From Saprospiraceae bacterium (GTDB taxonomy: Bacteria; Bacteroidota; Bacteroidia; Chitinophagales; Saprospiraceae): a stretch of 64,000 bases of DNA. The notes under the pieces are model-generated. The model did not search any database and was not told the DNA's origin. It saw only the letters and a program-made list of their open reading frames with translations. The stretch lies in NCBI GenBank assembly GCA_016718205.1, contig JADKEB010000003.1, positions 194,558-258,557 on the forward strand. Direction: 5' to 3'. Shown in pieces: positions 9,221-19,945 of the stretch. Numbering within the stretch: the stretch's first letter is position 1; each line of letters opens with the position of its first letter. Made by a program: the position numbers and the translations under genes.

Positions 9221-10507
9221 TTAATTGCTCAAAAGCAATTCCTTGAAGCTATCATAATCATTTTCCAGAAAAGTAGCGCTTTTTACTCTTGCCTTCAATA
9301 TTTCCAAAGCTTCCGGTATATCGGTTTGAATGCCCAGAGTATTATTGACAGTATCCAGAAATTTTGCAGGATGGGCTGTCTCCAGAAACACACCAAATTC
9401 ATTGTCCTTCAGCATTGTCATTGACTTATATCCTATAGCCCCATGCGGATCACAAATATAGTTGAAGCGGGTATATGCATCGATCATGGCTTCTCTTGTA
9501 CCATGATCATCTGTCCAGAAACCAGAAACCTGACTGCTCAACGCGGTATAATCCTGATGATATAAATCCAGTATTCTCTACAAAATTGCTTGGGTCACCA
9601 CATCCATGGCGTTGCTGATAGTGGCTTGTGATGGTCTGGGCTGATATATCCCGTTTTGAAGATAGTCAGGCACGATGTTGTTTATATTGGTAGCTGCAAT
9701 AAATTTTTTTACCGGCAGACCCATTCTTTTGGCGATAAGCCCTGCCGTCAGATTGCCAAAATTTCCGCTTGGTACGCTGAATACTACATCTTTTCCAAAT
9801 GCCTTGACTTGTTTATATCCTTCAAAATAATAAAAACTCTGAGGGATCAGCCTTGCTATGTTGATGCTGTTGGCTGAGCTTAGGTTATATTTTTTATTTA
9901 GGTCATCATCCAGAAAAGCTCGTTTGACCAATGCCTGACAATCATCAAATGACCATTGATTTCAGTGCAGTGATGTTTTGCCGAGAGTGGTCAATTGTTT
10001 CTCCTGAAGGTCACTTACTTTACATGATGGATACAGGATGATGACTTCAATACCCGGAGTATCATAAAATCCGGCGGCCACAGCTCCACCTGTATCACCC
10101 GAGGTAGCTACGAGTATAGTTAGTTTTTTGTTTTCATTTATGATAAAATACGACATCAAGGCTGCCATAAACCGGGCTCCGAAATCTTTAAATGCAAGAC
10201 TCGGTCCATGCCAAAGCTCCAGTGCACCTATAGTCTCAGATAGCACGCGTACAGGTGCGGGAAAATTTATAGCCTTGTACACAATATCTTTCAGTTCGGC
10301 TGATGGTATATAATTGCCGATGATGGCATGTGCCACTTCGTAAGCAATCTCTTGAAAGGAAAGGCTTTCTAGTCCGCTGATCACTGAATTGTCCAATTTG
10401 GGAAACTCTTCCGGCATGTACAAACCTCTGTCAGGTGCTAACGACTGCATGACTGCCTCCTTGAGTGAGACCTTTAAATTTTTATTGTTGGTACTGTATA
10501 GCTGCAT
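9221..10507 (-). pseudogene. thrC: Threonine synthase, two short out-of-frame stretches
   Basis: Threonine synthase converts O-phosphohomoserine to threonine using pyridoxal phosphate. Three same-frame segments (10507-9962, 9931-9578, 9541-9221) together make a normal-length ThrC of about 428 aa, with the PLP-lysine region SLAFKDFGARF, the phosphate loop ATSGDTGGA and VPSGNFGNL. Each join passes through a short out-of-frame stretch with a stop. The first (near 9970-9995) is explained by three single-base losses that turn GKNITALEINGSFDDC into GKTSLH-stop; the second (near 9565-9590) by one loss and one gain within VGDPSNFVRILDLY. The frame is restored after both. As written the gene is not translatable; it may be sequencing error. 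No other threonine-pathway gene is adjacent. Confidence 0.85.
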
Positions 10508-10808
10508 AATACCGCAAAGATAATCTATAAGGCCGGAACCAACAAAAATGAAGCTTATTTTCAGTTATTTGTAATGGGATGGATATGTCGATTAGTGCAA
10601 TTAGGTCTAAAATTAACCATACACCATTTTTTACCAAGCTGCGAACCATCCGTTGATGTTCGGACATTTATGAGTGAAATCATATCCACTGATGCCATCT
10701 CCTGATGGTCGCAATTTGCAACAGCGATCCAATATTTTGTGAATTTATAATTCAACAGCAGACTGATCATTTTATGTCGGCTCATGAATGATATAATAAG
10801 AATGGTTC
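10508..10808. other. Intergenic stretch, nothing recognised
   Basis: About 300 bp between the thrC start and the alpha/beta hydrolase relic. It holds only short open frames on both strands without recognisable protein similarity. It may contain the eroded 5' end of the hydrolase relic. Confidence 0.4.
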
Positions 10809-11332
10809 TTGAGTGTAACAAATAAGATGCATATGATTACTCATGATTCATGGAGTCCAGGTGCCAGTTACAAGTATTTGCTCAATTGTAAAAGCTTGGC
10901 CGACAAAGGTTATCGGGTAGTATTTTACGACCAGATTGGATCTGGATTGTCTCAAAGATTTCCTTATGAGTATTATACTAAATTTCAGGCAGATGCAGTC
11001 AATAAAGTCTTTTATGATGAGCTTAGAGGCGTAATAAATAAATTTCTATAAGCAAAATGCAAAACAGAAAGTGGTTATCCTTGGCGACTCATGGGGAGCG
11101 ATAATGGCGGTAGGCTATGCAGGCAAGTATCCTAATGAAATAGATGGACTAATAGTAGGTGAACCAGGATGCTTAAAATGGGCAGATATTGCAATCTATA
11201 TAAAAAATTCTCTATCGTTTAAATTTTTTTGGAGAAACACTAAATGATATAACATTTAAGGATCAAATTATTTCGGGAAAAGAAAATCAGCATGAAATCC
11301 TGGATTATCAATGGGGCTTAATTAACTTCTGC
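10809..11332 (+). pseudogene. Alpha/beta hydrolase (proline iminopeptidase-like) relic
   Basis: Frame 10809-11051 contains SPGASYKYLLNCKSLADKGY and VVFYDQIGSGLSQRFPYEYY, the oxyanion and strand-4 region of proline-iminopeptidase-like hydrolases. The usual HGGPG is degraded to HDSWSPG. After the stop at 11051 a second frame (from about 11042) continues KQKVVILGDSWGAIMAVGYAGKYP, which includes the nucleophile elbow GDSWG, and ends at a stop near 11243. The cap and catalytic Asp/His part is missing. The sequence ends at the 3' end of the convergent sialate esterase. Two frames, degraded motif and missing 3' half indicate a true relic rather than one sequencing slip. Confidence 0.65.
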
Positions 11333-11373
11333 TAAAAATGACATAGTAGGAGAAAAAACTAAAAAGCCCACAT

Positions 11374-12798
11374 TTATTCCTTCTCCTCACTCTGGTCCAC
11401 TGCCCACTTATCGGTACGGAATGGAGCCAGGGGTAGACCATCTTTAGAAAATACATTGCCAATGATGGTATTGCCAAATCCATATCTGATATGTTTCGGT
11501 GAGAAAACTCTATCGCTCCATACGACAATTTTATTTCCCGTAATTTTAGCTTCAGCCGCATGCCAATGCTCTTGCTCACTTGAGATATAAAATCCTGCGA
11601 TCTTTTCTCCTTTGGATATGAACTCGTCAGGACAGTGCTCAAAAGTAAGTTCCATTTTTGTACCTATTGGCTTTGCTGAAAGATATAGTGGATTTCTGTA
11701 AGCTATTCCTTTTCTGTGGTAAGTTTCTGCTAGCGCCCACTGCGCAAGACGAGTACCTACATCATATTTATTGGTTTGGTGAATATCCTTGATATTGTCC
11801 ACAAGATCGGTGATGACCACTACTCCTGTTCTGGGATGTGTCAATAATTTAATTTGGGATTCTTGTAGCAAAGCACCTATATTTTTATTACCGTATTTGA
11901 ATGGTGCTATCTGCCGACATTAAAATAAACGTCTTTTTCCATGCAGATCTCCATTGATCAATCAATGTAGTCATGAGCAGTTGGTAGGTGTCATGGGTTT
12001 TGGTATTGCTTTCGCCCTGATACCAGATGACTCCGGCTATATTATGTTTGGTAAGTGGTGCTATCATTGCATTGTATGATTTGCCGGGCTTGTGAGGCCA
12101 CCAATCAAAAGCACTTAATTTTTGTGATGCAGGAAAAGTAAGGGATCATTTTCGATGGCTGTTGCGGGCACCCATGGCTCCGCCGGCGTGCCACCCCAAC
12201 TAGCATTGATCAATCCAATAGGAACATTCAAATCCTGATGGAGTTTTTTGCCAAAATAATAACCTACAGCACTAAACCACTTTATCGAATTGGAATCACA
12301 AACCTCCCACTTGCCGTGAGTGTCGTCCTGTATATGATCAGAAGTCATCTTGGGTACATTGAAAAACCTTATCAGGTTATTGTAACACGAAGGTAATTCT
12401 TCTTTTACAGATTGGAGACCATTTTGATAACTCCATTCCATATTAGACTGTCCTGAGCATAGCCATACTTCACCAATCATAATATCTGACAAGTTAATAT
12501 TTACTGTTGATGTTGAAATATGTATAGTATAAGGTCCGCCGGCTACTAGAGTTTTAACTTTGATTTGCCATTTAGCTCCATTGTCCGTTTTTACTGAATC
12601 TTTTTGATTGCTCCAACTTGTCTTTATATAAACCCATTCGCTTGGATTGGCCCAACCCCACAGATTGACTGTATCATTTTGCTGCAGGACCATACCTGAT
12701 GACATCAATGCCGGTAATCTGAGTTGACAGTTGATGACATACGAATGTATCAGAAATACAATTGTTACAAGGCTTTTAAGATGGATTAATTTTGACAT
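11374..12798 (-). pseudogene. Sialate O-acetylesterase (SASA family), two frameshifts
   Basis: Secreted esterase family that removes O-acetyl groups from sialic acids or other sugars. The N-terminal frame (start ATG 12798) has a signal peptide, a beta-sandwich and the catalytic block I CSGQSNMEW, then INASWGGTPAEPW. It stops at 12115. The next part lies in another frame from about 12125 (SAFDWWPHKPGKSYNAM, then GVIWYQGESNT) to a double stop near 11904. The C-terminal frame resumes upstream of 11871 with APFKYGNKNIGALLQES and the Asp/His block ITDLVDNIKDIHQ. First and last segments share a frame, so the shifts compensate. Repaired length is about 474 aa, normal for the family. Confidence 0.8.
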
Positions 12799-12906
12799 GT
12801 ATTTTTGAACTTTAGATAAAAGGAAAATATAATCATTTCAGGCATTCAATTTGTAAAATATATTGTTTTGTTGTCTGAATCTTAAGGATATTCCAAATGC
12901 TATGAT

Positions 12907-13846
12907 TTATATAACTGCTTTTTCTGATCTACCTTCTTCCGGAAATTGTTTGCGAAATTCCCTCATCTTTAGCATATTGTAAAATTCATCTTTAGATTCT
13001 TTGGAGACACAGGTAAACTTTAATATTTGAGATTCATTATTATCAATAAAAGTAATCACAAAATTTATAAACATTCCATTTTTTATTGCGTCTACAATGT
13101 AAAAAAATCCATTATCTAACTTCTTTCCTGAAATCTTGAAATCTGTAGATTTTGTAATTTTTATGACTTCTTTTTTTAGAAAATTTTCCACTTCATGTGA
13201 GCTAGAAAATTTTCGTAAAGAGACTTCCAAAATTTCTTTTCCTGAACTCTCTGTTGGATATTTTCCGTCCTTTGTATAATAATATAAATCGTCGGTCAAG
13301 TCCCAAGATGCAAGTTTATACAGCTCTTCTTCTTTTTTCATTTCTCCGAGAAAAAGCTGACAGAAGGGATTCTTTTAGCCAATCAGAATAAACTGATTCA
13401 TCATCGATTAACTTAAAACTTGTTATAAAATATGTTTTTCCATTTTTTTCATCTCTGATTACCAAATCACACTTTTCAAGCCCCTTTTTTTTGTCTTCAA
13501 ATTCTACTAAGAAAGCACTGTCAATTTCATTAATTTTTACCGGACTGATTTTTTTTAAATCCCAGTCATTTAAATCCAAGTTTTCTTCTGAATATCTTTC
13601 CATTAATTCATATAATGGTAAATCTAAAATTTTAACAGAAATAGATGAAGTAACGGGTTTGTTTTGAAAGCCATCATATGATTTGGCCGGATAATATCCT
13701 ACCGGAGGAATCATCCACAGCTCGTCGACCACATGCATTGCTGATGGTGTATGTTTATTATTTAAAATTATAAGTTCACCTTTTTTATTGCAGGATACCA
13801 ATATTAAAATTTGAACTAGTAGGATGAGTATTAAAGTCTTTGGCAT
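12907..13846 (-). pseudogene. Lipoprotein of unknown family, probable single frameshift
   Basis: Two overlapping frames, 13846-13316 and 13341-12907, are best read as one protein. The first begins with a lipoprotein signal (lipobox LVSC) and ends in an abrupt basic tail RRNEKRRRAV. Adding one T to the A5/T5 run at 13351-13355 instead gives SAFFLGEMKKEEELYKLASW and continues smoothly into the second frame, ending ...GRSEKAVI. Repaired length is about 312 aa. Alternatively these could be two overlapping genes, but the second frame has no signal peptide. No domain recognised. Confidence 0.6.
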
Positions 13847-14207
13847 AGTTGATAGTTTAAAATGAAGATTTATAATCTAAATTAGATTTTACATTAAAAT
13901 TTATGCAAATATACAATTAATAGAAATTTTCACACATAAATTTAAACCCAAAGATAAACAACATTCCGCTCTTTTTTCAGCTCATCCCCAAACAATTCAA
14001 TCATCATTGATGTTATTTTTTATTGGCTCTGATGCATCATTCAAAACCTAAAAACTTACAATCAACATCTATACTTGTCAATGTGTAAATTATTGATTGA
14101 AAGGTGTATAAGCAAAAATAATAAGCAAATAACTATTTATAAGAATTTGTTATACTTTAAAATGTCTATTTTGCATCCTCATTTAAATTACTAAAATTAT
14201 CAATAAA
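13847..14207. other. AT-rich upstream region of katG
   Basis: 361 bp between the divergent lipoprotein and katG. No ORF, no clear operator and no exact TAnnTTTG box was found; TATACTTTA at 14150 is a weak match. It presumably holds both promoters. Confidence 0.3.
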
Positions 14208-16420
14208 ATGGAAAACAATAAAGTGAATGGCGAGAGTAAGTGCCCTTTTTCAAACGGCATGCTCAAGCGTAGTGCTGGCGGAGGCACCACCAACCGGGAT
14301 TGGTGGCCAAATCAAATAAAATTAAACATCTTAAGGCAAAATTCAGCGCTGTCCAACCCGATGGATGAAAAATTCCATTATGCTGAAGCGTTTAAATCAC
14401 TGGATCTCGCTGCTGTCAAAAAGGACATCTATGATGTGATGACTACTTCTCAGGACTGGTGGCCGGCGGACTATGGTCATTATGGGCCGTTTTTTATCCG
14501 CATGGCATGGCATAGTGCCGGTACATATCGTATCCACGATGGGCGAGGTGGTGCCGGTTCGGGTACACTAAGATTTGCGCCACTCAACAGCTGGCCGGAC
14601 AATACCAATCTGGATAAAGCCCGTTTGTTACTGTGGCCGATTAAAAAGAAATATGGCAATAAAATCTCCTGGGCCGACCTTATGATATTGACAGGTAATT
14701 GTGCACTCGAGTCCATGGGATTTAAGACCTCTGGTTTTGCAGGTGGTCGAGAAGATGTATGGGAGCCTGAAGAATATATCTATTGGGGATCAGAAACTGA
14801 GTGGTTGGGAGACAAAAGGTATACCAGGAGACGGGAACTGGAGAATCCACTTGGAGCTGTTCAGATGGGCTTTATCTATGTAAATCCTGAAGGACCTAAT
14901 GGCAATCCGGATCCGATAGCAGCGGCCAGAGATATACGCGAGACATTCGGCCGAATGGCGATGAATGATGAAGAGACAGTGGCTTTGATTGCTGGAGGTC
15001 ATACCTTTGGTAAAACCCACGGCGCTGCCGATCCGTCCAAATATGTGAGCAGAGAACCAGCTGCCGCCACTTTAGAAGAACAAAGTACGGGTTGGAAAAA
15101 CACTTTTGGTAAAGGAAATGCTGAAGATACCATCACCAGCGGACTTGAAGGAGCTTGGACGACCACCCCAACACAATGGAGCAACAACTTTTTCTGGAAC
15201 CTATTCGGTTATGAGTGGAAACTTACAAGAAGCCCGGCTGGTGCTCAGCAATGGATACCCAAACATGGAATGGGTGCAGGAACGGTTCCCGATGCTCATG
15301 ACCCGGCAAAAAGGCACACTCCCGTCATGTTGACAACGGACCTTGCCCTGCGATTTGATCCGGCATATGAAAAAATATCCAGAAGATTTTTTGAAAATCC
15401 TGACGAGTTTGCTGATGCTTTTGCAAAAGCATGGTTTAAACTGACCCACAGAGATATGGGCCCTAAATCAAGGTATCTTGGCCCTGAAGTTCCGGCTGAA
15501 GATCTGATTTGGCAAGATCCTGTTCCAGCGATCACCTACAAGATAGCAGATCAAAACGATATTGATAGCCTAAAGCATAAAATACTGGAAAGTGGACTCA
15601 CTGTGTCTCAATTAGTATCTGCAGCATGGGCTTCAGCATCTACTTTCAGGGGATCAGATAAAAGGGGCGGTGCAAATGGTGCACGGGTACGTCTTTCCCC
15701 ACAAAAATACTGGAAAGTCAATAACCCAACACAATTGACAAAAGTACTGGATATCTGGAAGCCATCAGGACTTCGTTTAATGATGCTCAAAAAGACGGCA
15801 AACAAATTTCTATGGCGGACCTGATAGTTTTGGCAGGATGTGCAGCTATCGAAAAAGTCGCCGCCACTGCGGGTGTATCAATATCTGTACCATTTACTCC
15901 GGGCAGAACAGATGCTACTCAGGAGATGACAGATGTTGAGTCATTTGCTGTATTGGAGCCAGTTGCAGATGGATTCAGAAACTACAGGAAGAACAGTGCC
16001 CGAGCTTCCACTGAAGACATGCTGATTGATAAAGCGCAGCTACTTACACTTACAGCACCGGAAATGACAGCATTGGTGGGAGGTTTGCGTGTTTTAGATA
16101 CCAATTATGACCATTCAAATCATGGTGTCCTCACTCATAAGAAAGAAACTCTTTCAAATGACTATTTCGTCAATCTCCTTGATTACAATACTCGTTGGTC
16201 AGCTGTGTCTGATGAGAAAGAGATATTTGAAGGTAAAGACAGAAAAACCGGGAAAGCTCAATGGACAGCAACAAGGGCTGATCTGATTTTCGGGTCCAAT
16301 ACAGAGCTGAGAGCATTGGCAGAAGTGTATGCCTGTGATGATGCAAAAGAAAAATTTGTACACGATTTTGTAGCAGCATGGCATAAGGTTATGAATCTGG
16401 ATAGATTTGATATCCTTTGA
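14208..16420 (+). pseudogene. katG: Catalase-peroxidase KatG with one frameshift
   Basis: Haem enzyme that destroys hydrogen peroxide by catalase and peroxidase activity. The first frame encodes residues 1-538: distal Arg98, Trp101 and His102 in RMAWHSAG, the Met-Tyr-Trp crosslink set (Trp101, Tyr224 in IYVNPEGPNG, Met250 in FGRMAMND) and proximal His265 in GGHTFGKTHG. It reads into nonsense after VLDI and stops at 15824. Adding one C at about 15755 restores LEAIRTSFNDAQKDGKQ and joins the second frame (15812-16420, MADLIVLAGCAAIEK to DRFDIL). Repaired length is 737 aa, normal for KatG. The only defect is the one-base loss, so sequencing error is plausible. A hairpin terminator follows. Confidence 0.93.
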
Positions 16421-16451
16421 TCCCTGACTACTGTTTAGGGTAATTTTGAAG

Positions 16452-16487
16452 AAAGAGCAGTCAATATTCATAAGTGACTGCTCTTTT
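16452..16487 (+). terminator. Rho-independent terminator after katG
   Basis: AAAGAGCAGTCA at 16452-16463 pairs exactly with TGACTGCTCTTT at 16475-16486, with an 11-base loop and a T-rich tail, 32 bp after the katG stop. Confidence 0.8.
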
Positions 16488-16510
16488 CATTAAGATGTTC
16501 GTCTTTTTTG

Positions 16511-16546
16511 TTCCAAAGTATGATTTTTTGTTTCAAACTTGATGTA
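16511..16546. repeat. 36-bp direct repeat, copy 1 of 2
   Basis: Begins TTCCAAAGTATGATT and recurs at 16819-16854 with a few mismatches. Copy 2 directly follows the WD40 stop codon on the minus strand. The two copies bracket the Fic-like fragment. Confidence 0.6.
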
Positions 16547-16571
16547 ATGAATCTTTTTCATAACCATCAAT

Positions 16572-16700
16572 TTAACTTCGCCAAATGCCAAATATAGCAT
16601 TTAAGGCTTTATCACCCCATTTAAAGTCTGTCCAATTTTTATGTTCGTAAATGTATTGGCCATAGGATATCCTCTGTAATTCGGCAAAATGTACACTTTA
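16572..16700 (-). pseudogene. Fragment resembling the N-terminus of Fic proteins (DUF4172)
   Basis: On the minus strand a short frame reads GQYIYEHKNWTDFKWGDKAL before a stop at 16572. This resembles the DUF4172 segment that precedes the Fic domain in many Bacteroidota proteins (pattern YIxxHKxWPxFxW). No start codon in a sensible place and no Fic core (HPFxxGNGR) follows. I take it as a remnant; the match is short and from memory. Confidence 0.35.
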
Positions 16701-16818
16701 TTCGCCACAAATATGCGGTGTTTAATTTGTTTTTTCACCGCAAGGATGTTGAATGTTGTGGGGTAGTTACATCCATATCGGGTTTTATTCCAGTGTAATT
16801 ATTCTTTCGGCTTTGTCG

Positions 16819-16854
16819 TTCCAAAGTATGATTCTTTGTTCCAAACTTGATGTG
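16819..16854. repeat. 36-bp direct repeat, copy 2 of 2
   Basis: Partner of 16511-16546, located one base from the WD40 stop codon at 16856-16858. Confidence 0.6.
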
Positions 16855-16855
16855 A

Positions 16856-17739
16856 TTATTTTTTACCTTTTTTATGCCATGAAACGCCCCATAAATAGTC
16901 TTCACTTTGACCTTCAGCAATTAGGTTACCATCTTTATCCCAAATTCTAAGTGCGTCACTCGCCGTGGCAAGTTTGTCACCTTTTTATTCCAAGTCATAT
17001 TTCTGAATTCACCTTTGCTTAGATCAATAGATCTTATCAGAATTCCTTTTTCATTCCAGTATTGAAGCAGAGTTTTGGTATCATCATGTCCATAATCACC
17101 CGTAACAAAAAGATCACCTGATTTATGCCATACAACACTTAATAGAAGTACATCTTCCTGCCTGTGTTTGATCGTGTTTAATAATGTCCCATTGATATCA
17201 AAGATTCTAATTTTGTCACCCACGGTGATAAAAATATTTTTTTGGGGATGCCAGGCTATTGCTGTTATTCCTTTGGTATTTTCATGTTGGCAAGTTCGTA
17301 CCAATTGCCCATGTACATCAAATATGGCAATTTGACCATCATTATCCGCAACTGCTAAAAAATCACCGGAATAATTCCAATCAACACCCCTCGCACCTTC
17401 ATTTGAAACACCATTTAACACGTTTTTTATTGGAATCCAGATCGATGATACATGATTTATCTGCCGATTGTTGAGTGCCTACAGCTATCATATTTTTGGA
17501 TGGGTGCCATTTTATACGCGTTATGGTTTTTTTATCGGAAATGATCTATAGGAAGTCGGATTCTTCTCTTTATAAATTTTTAATGCGTCTATATTTCCAC
17601 CGACTGCAATAAGTTTACCATTTGGACTCCAGTCCGTAGTCCATAAAATATGTTTACTGCCTGACATTTGGGCAACTGTATAATATGATAATCCTATTAA
17701 AAAACTAATTGTGACAAGTATTCGGTTGTAATGATTCAT
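16856..17739 (-). pseudogene. Secreted WD40-repeat protein, three frameshifts
   Basis: Begins at ATG 17739 with a signal peptide ending YYTVAQ. WD40-type blades follow: HILWTTDWSPNGKLIAVGG, then in a second frame from about 17515 TRIKWHPSKNMIAVGT, then from the T-run at 17423-17428 GVDWNYSGDFLAVADNDG, ITAIAWHPQKNIFITVGD and VVWHKSGDLFVTGD. A third shift near 16985 leads to KGDKLATASDALRIWDKDG and GVSWHKKGKK with stop at 16856. Repaired length is about 294 aa, five to six blades. Shifts coincide with A/T runs. The role is unknown; WD40 propellers are usually protein-binding. Confidence 0.7.
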
Positions 17740-17956
17740 ATTGGCCTAACAAATAATTTTATAAAAATAAGAATGATGGGCGTGTATATTCAATAATTAT
17801 TGGGAAATGAATCCAATAATAGTTTAAAGTACTCTTTCAAATGCAACAAATGTAGAAAGTATCTCTTAAGCGAGTAGGCTTCTATATGGTTTTTGGGGTA
17901 AAAAAATGGTAAAAAAGTGTAAAGACCATTTTACCTAATGATTAACACCCCTTTTT

Positions 17957-18664
17957 TTATTCCTTTCTCAGCTGCATGATGGATAAAACATGCATAAAAA
18001 CAGCAGAAGGCATCAAAAATCCCGGGACTAATGGATACGGATATAAGCCGAACTCTTTGGGAAAAAGCGATATCTCACCTCCATACAATTGGGGGAAATA
18101 AATGGCAGTGACAAATAAAAATATAATGGATGCTATCACAGCCAGCCCCAAATAATTCCAAATCAAGGCAAGTGATCGGTAATTTGACTTTTTCCGATAC
18201 ACATAATACCCAACTATTGGAGCTGTACAAGCAAATAGCATATCAAAATTATAGCCCTTTATGGTGACCAATTCCGGCAAAATTCCTTTGGCGACAGAGA
18301 AAACAAAAAGGCTTTCTATGGTTATTCTAAAGGTCTGATAGAAGATCAACCAATGTGGAAGTATGTTGTGTATCCACGCCTTGTTTCTGTTTGAGATAAG
18401 GAATACAGCCGTAAATAAAAATGCCGGAAATACTAAAAATATCAGCACCCTCGGAGGAAAGCTGAAGTCCTGCAATATTCCGGATTTTCCTATTATCAGG
18501 ATATAGATTTGCCACAAAACTAAACCAATCAAGAGTGTTACTTTTTTCGATTTTCTTTGCGCATTGTTGGCAAATGATGTATGAATGGTAGATATACCGA
18601 CCAAAAACAATATAGCGTTCATCACAAATGAAAGAGCTATGTAGCCAGATTCTGAATTGATCAT
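17957..18664 (-). CDS. Multi-pass membrane protein of unknown function
   Basis: 235 aa with about six to seven hydrophobic segments (for example residues 8-28, 43-60, 73-92, 142-160 and 172-195). No domain or catalytic motif recognised. It follows the sigma-factor gene by 31 bp in the same direction, so it may be the last gene of the YCII/DUF1569/ECF42 operon. The frame is clean. Confidence 0.7.
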   Translation of the reverse strand: MINSESGYIALSFVMNAILFLVGISTIHTSFANNAQRKSKKVTLLIGLVLWQIYILIIGKSGILQDFSFPPRVLIFLVFPAFLFTAVFLISNRNKAWIHNILPHWLIFYQTFRITIESLFVFSVAKGILPELVTIKGYNFDMLFACTAPIVGYYVYRKKSNYRSLALIWNYLGLAVIASIIFLFVTAIYFPQLYGGEISLFPKEFGLYPYPLVPGFLMPSAVFMHVLSIMQLRKE

Positions 18665-18695
18665 ATTTAATATTTGGAGTGGTGAATATTTATAA

Positions 18696-19937
18696 TTAAA
18701 CAGTCTGTCGTTTTATCTTATTGAGATATTTTAAAAGATTCGCTTTGTCGGAGTGAGATTTTGCCAGATTTAAGGCTATTTCTAAGTGTTGGGTTGCCTT
18801 GATGTTATCAAAATCAATATAAAGATTTCCCAAAAGTGCATGGTAAAAATGATTTTCATTCAAGCCTAATTTCAAAGCTTCCAGGATGGCTTTTTCTTTT
18901 CCAAAAACTTTTGACAGGGCATAAGTACGATTCAAGGCAGTGATTTGCGAGTATTCAATTTGGAGCAACTGATTATATAATTGTAGAATATTCTCCCATT
19001 TTTCTGCATTTTCTATTTTAGAGCAATGCCAATAAGCGATAGAGGCTTCCAGATGGTATTTTGAAATTTCTTGTCCTTTGGCACTTTCTATTAAAAAATA
19101 ATTTCCTTTTTCAATGAGTTCGTTACTCCATAGATTTTTATCCTGATCATCATACAAAATGGGGTCGCCTGTTTGATTATTCCTTGCGTCAAATCGGGAA
19201 GAATGAAAGCACATCAAAGCCATTAAAGCATTTACGATTGGTTTATTTGTAGTTTCGTTTTCAATTAGGAAATAATTTAATCGCATTGCTTCTAAGCATA
19301 ACTCCTTTCGTACATTTGAATTTTGTGTGCTCGAATGATAACCTTCATTAAAAAGTAAATACAATGTAGACAGCACCGGTTCCAATCTATTGTGAAGTTC
19401 GTCTATATTTGGCAATTCAATTTTCACATTTTCTGACCTTAGTTTTTCTTTAGCTCTGAATAGCCGTTTATTGATGGTTTCTTTATTGGTCAGAAAAGCC
19501 TCTGCAATTTCGTCAATTCCGAAGCCGCAAAGAATTCTTAATGCGAGTCCTATTTGAGCTTCAGACGGAATAGCAGGATTGCAAATGGCGAATATCATTT
19601 GCAATTGACTATCAGTAATATTTTCAATCGACAAATCGACATCATTTTCTTCACTATGTTCGTGATGATATTTGAAATCTGTAACTACCTTTTTAATAAA
19701 TGTCTTGTGTCGCTTGAAATAATCTTTGGTTTTGTTTTTGGCAACGAAGTACAGCCAGGCTGTTGGATTTTCGGGGATACCTTTTAAGCCCCATGTTTCT
19801 GAAGCTAATAAAAATGTATCATTGGTAATATCTTCAGCAATTTCAATGTGAACAATACCAAACAACTTGCAGAGTACAGAAATTATTTTTCTGTACTCTG
19901 ATTTGAAAAGTTGCGGTATTAATTCATCTTTTTCCAT
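18696..19937 (-). CDS. ECF42-type RNA polymerase sigma factor with C-terminal TPR-like extension
   Basis: 413-aa extracytoplasmic-function sigma factor. The N-terminal 170 residues hold sigma region 2 (IAEDITNDTFLLASETW, then NPTAWLYFVAKNKTKDYF) and region 4 (FGIDEIAEAFLTNKETINKR). The long C-terminal part (FNEGYHSST, later a helical repeat region ITALNRTYALSKVFG) is the DUF6596/TPR-like extension typical of ECF42. ECF42 genes are characteristically paired with DGPF/YCII-domain proteins, and one is encoded two genes upstream here. No anti-sigma factor is present, as expected for ECF42; the C-terminal extension is thought to substitute for it. Confidence 0.88.
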   Translation of the reverse strand: MEKDELIPQLFKSEYRKIISVLCKLFGIVHIEIAEDITNDTFLLASETWGLKGIPENPTAWLYFVAKNKTKDYFKRHKTFIKKVVTDFKYHHEHSEENDVDLSIENITDSQLQMIFAICNPAIPSEAQIGLALRILCGFGIDEIAEAFLTNKETINKRLFRAKEKLRSENVKIELPNIDELHNRLEPVLSTLYLLFNEGYHSSTQNSNVRKELCLEAMRLNYFLIENETTNKPIVNALMALMCFHSSRFDARNNQTGDPILYDDQDKNLWSNELIEKGNYFLIESAKGQEISKYHLEASIAYWHCSKIENAEKWENILQLYNQLLQIEYSQITALNRTYALSKVFGKEKAILEALKLGLNENHFYHALLGNLYIDFDNIKATQHLEIALNLAKSHSDKANLLKYLNKIKRQTV

Positions 19938-19945
19938 TTACATAT

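Noticed and set aside
10561..10821. 86-aa minus-strand frame
   Set aside because: No recognisable similarity, atypical composition, and it overlaps the 5' side of a decayed plus-strand gene.
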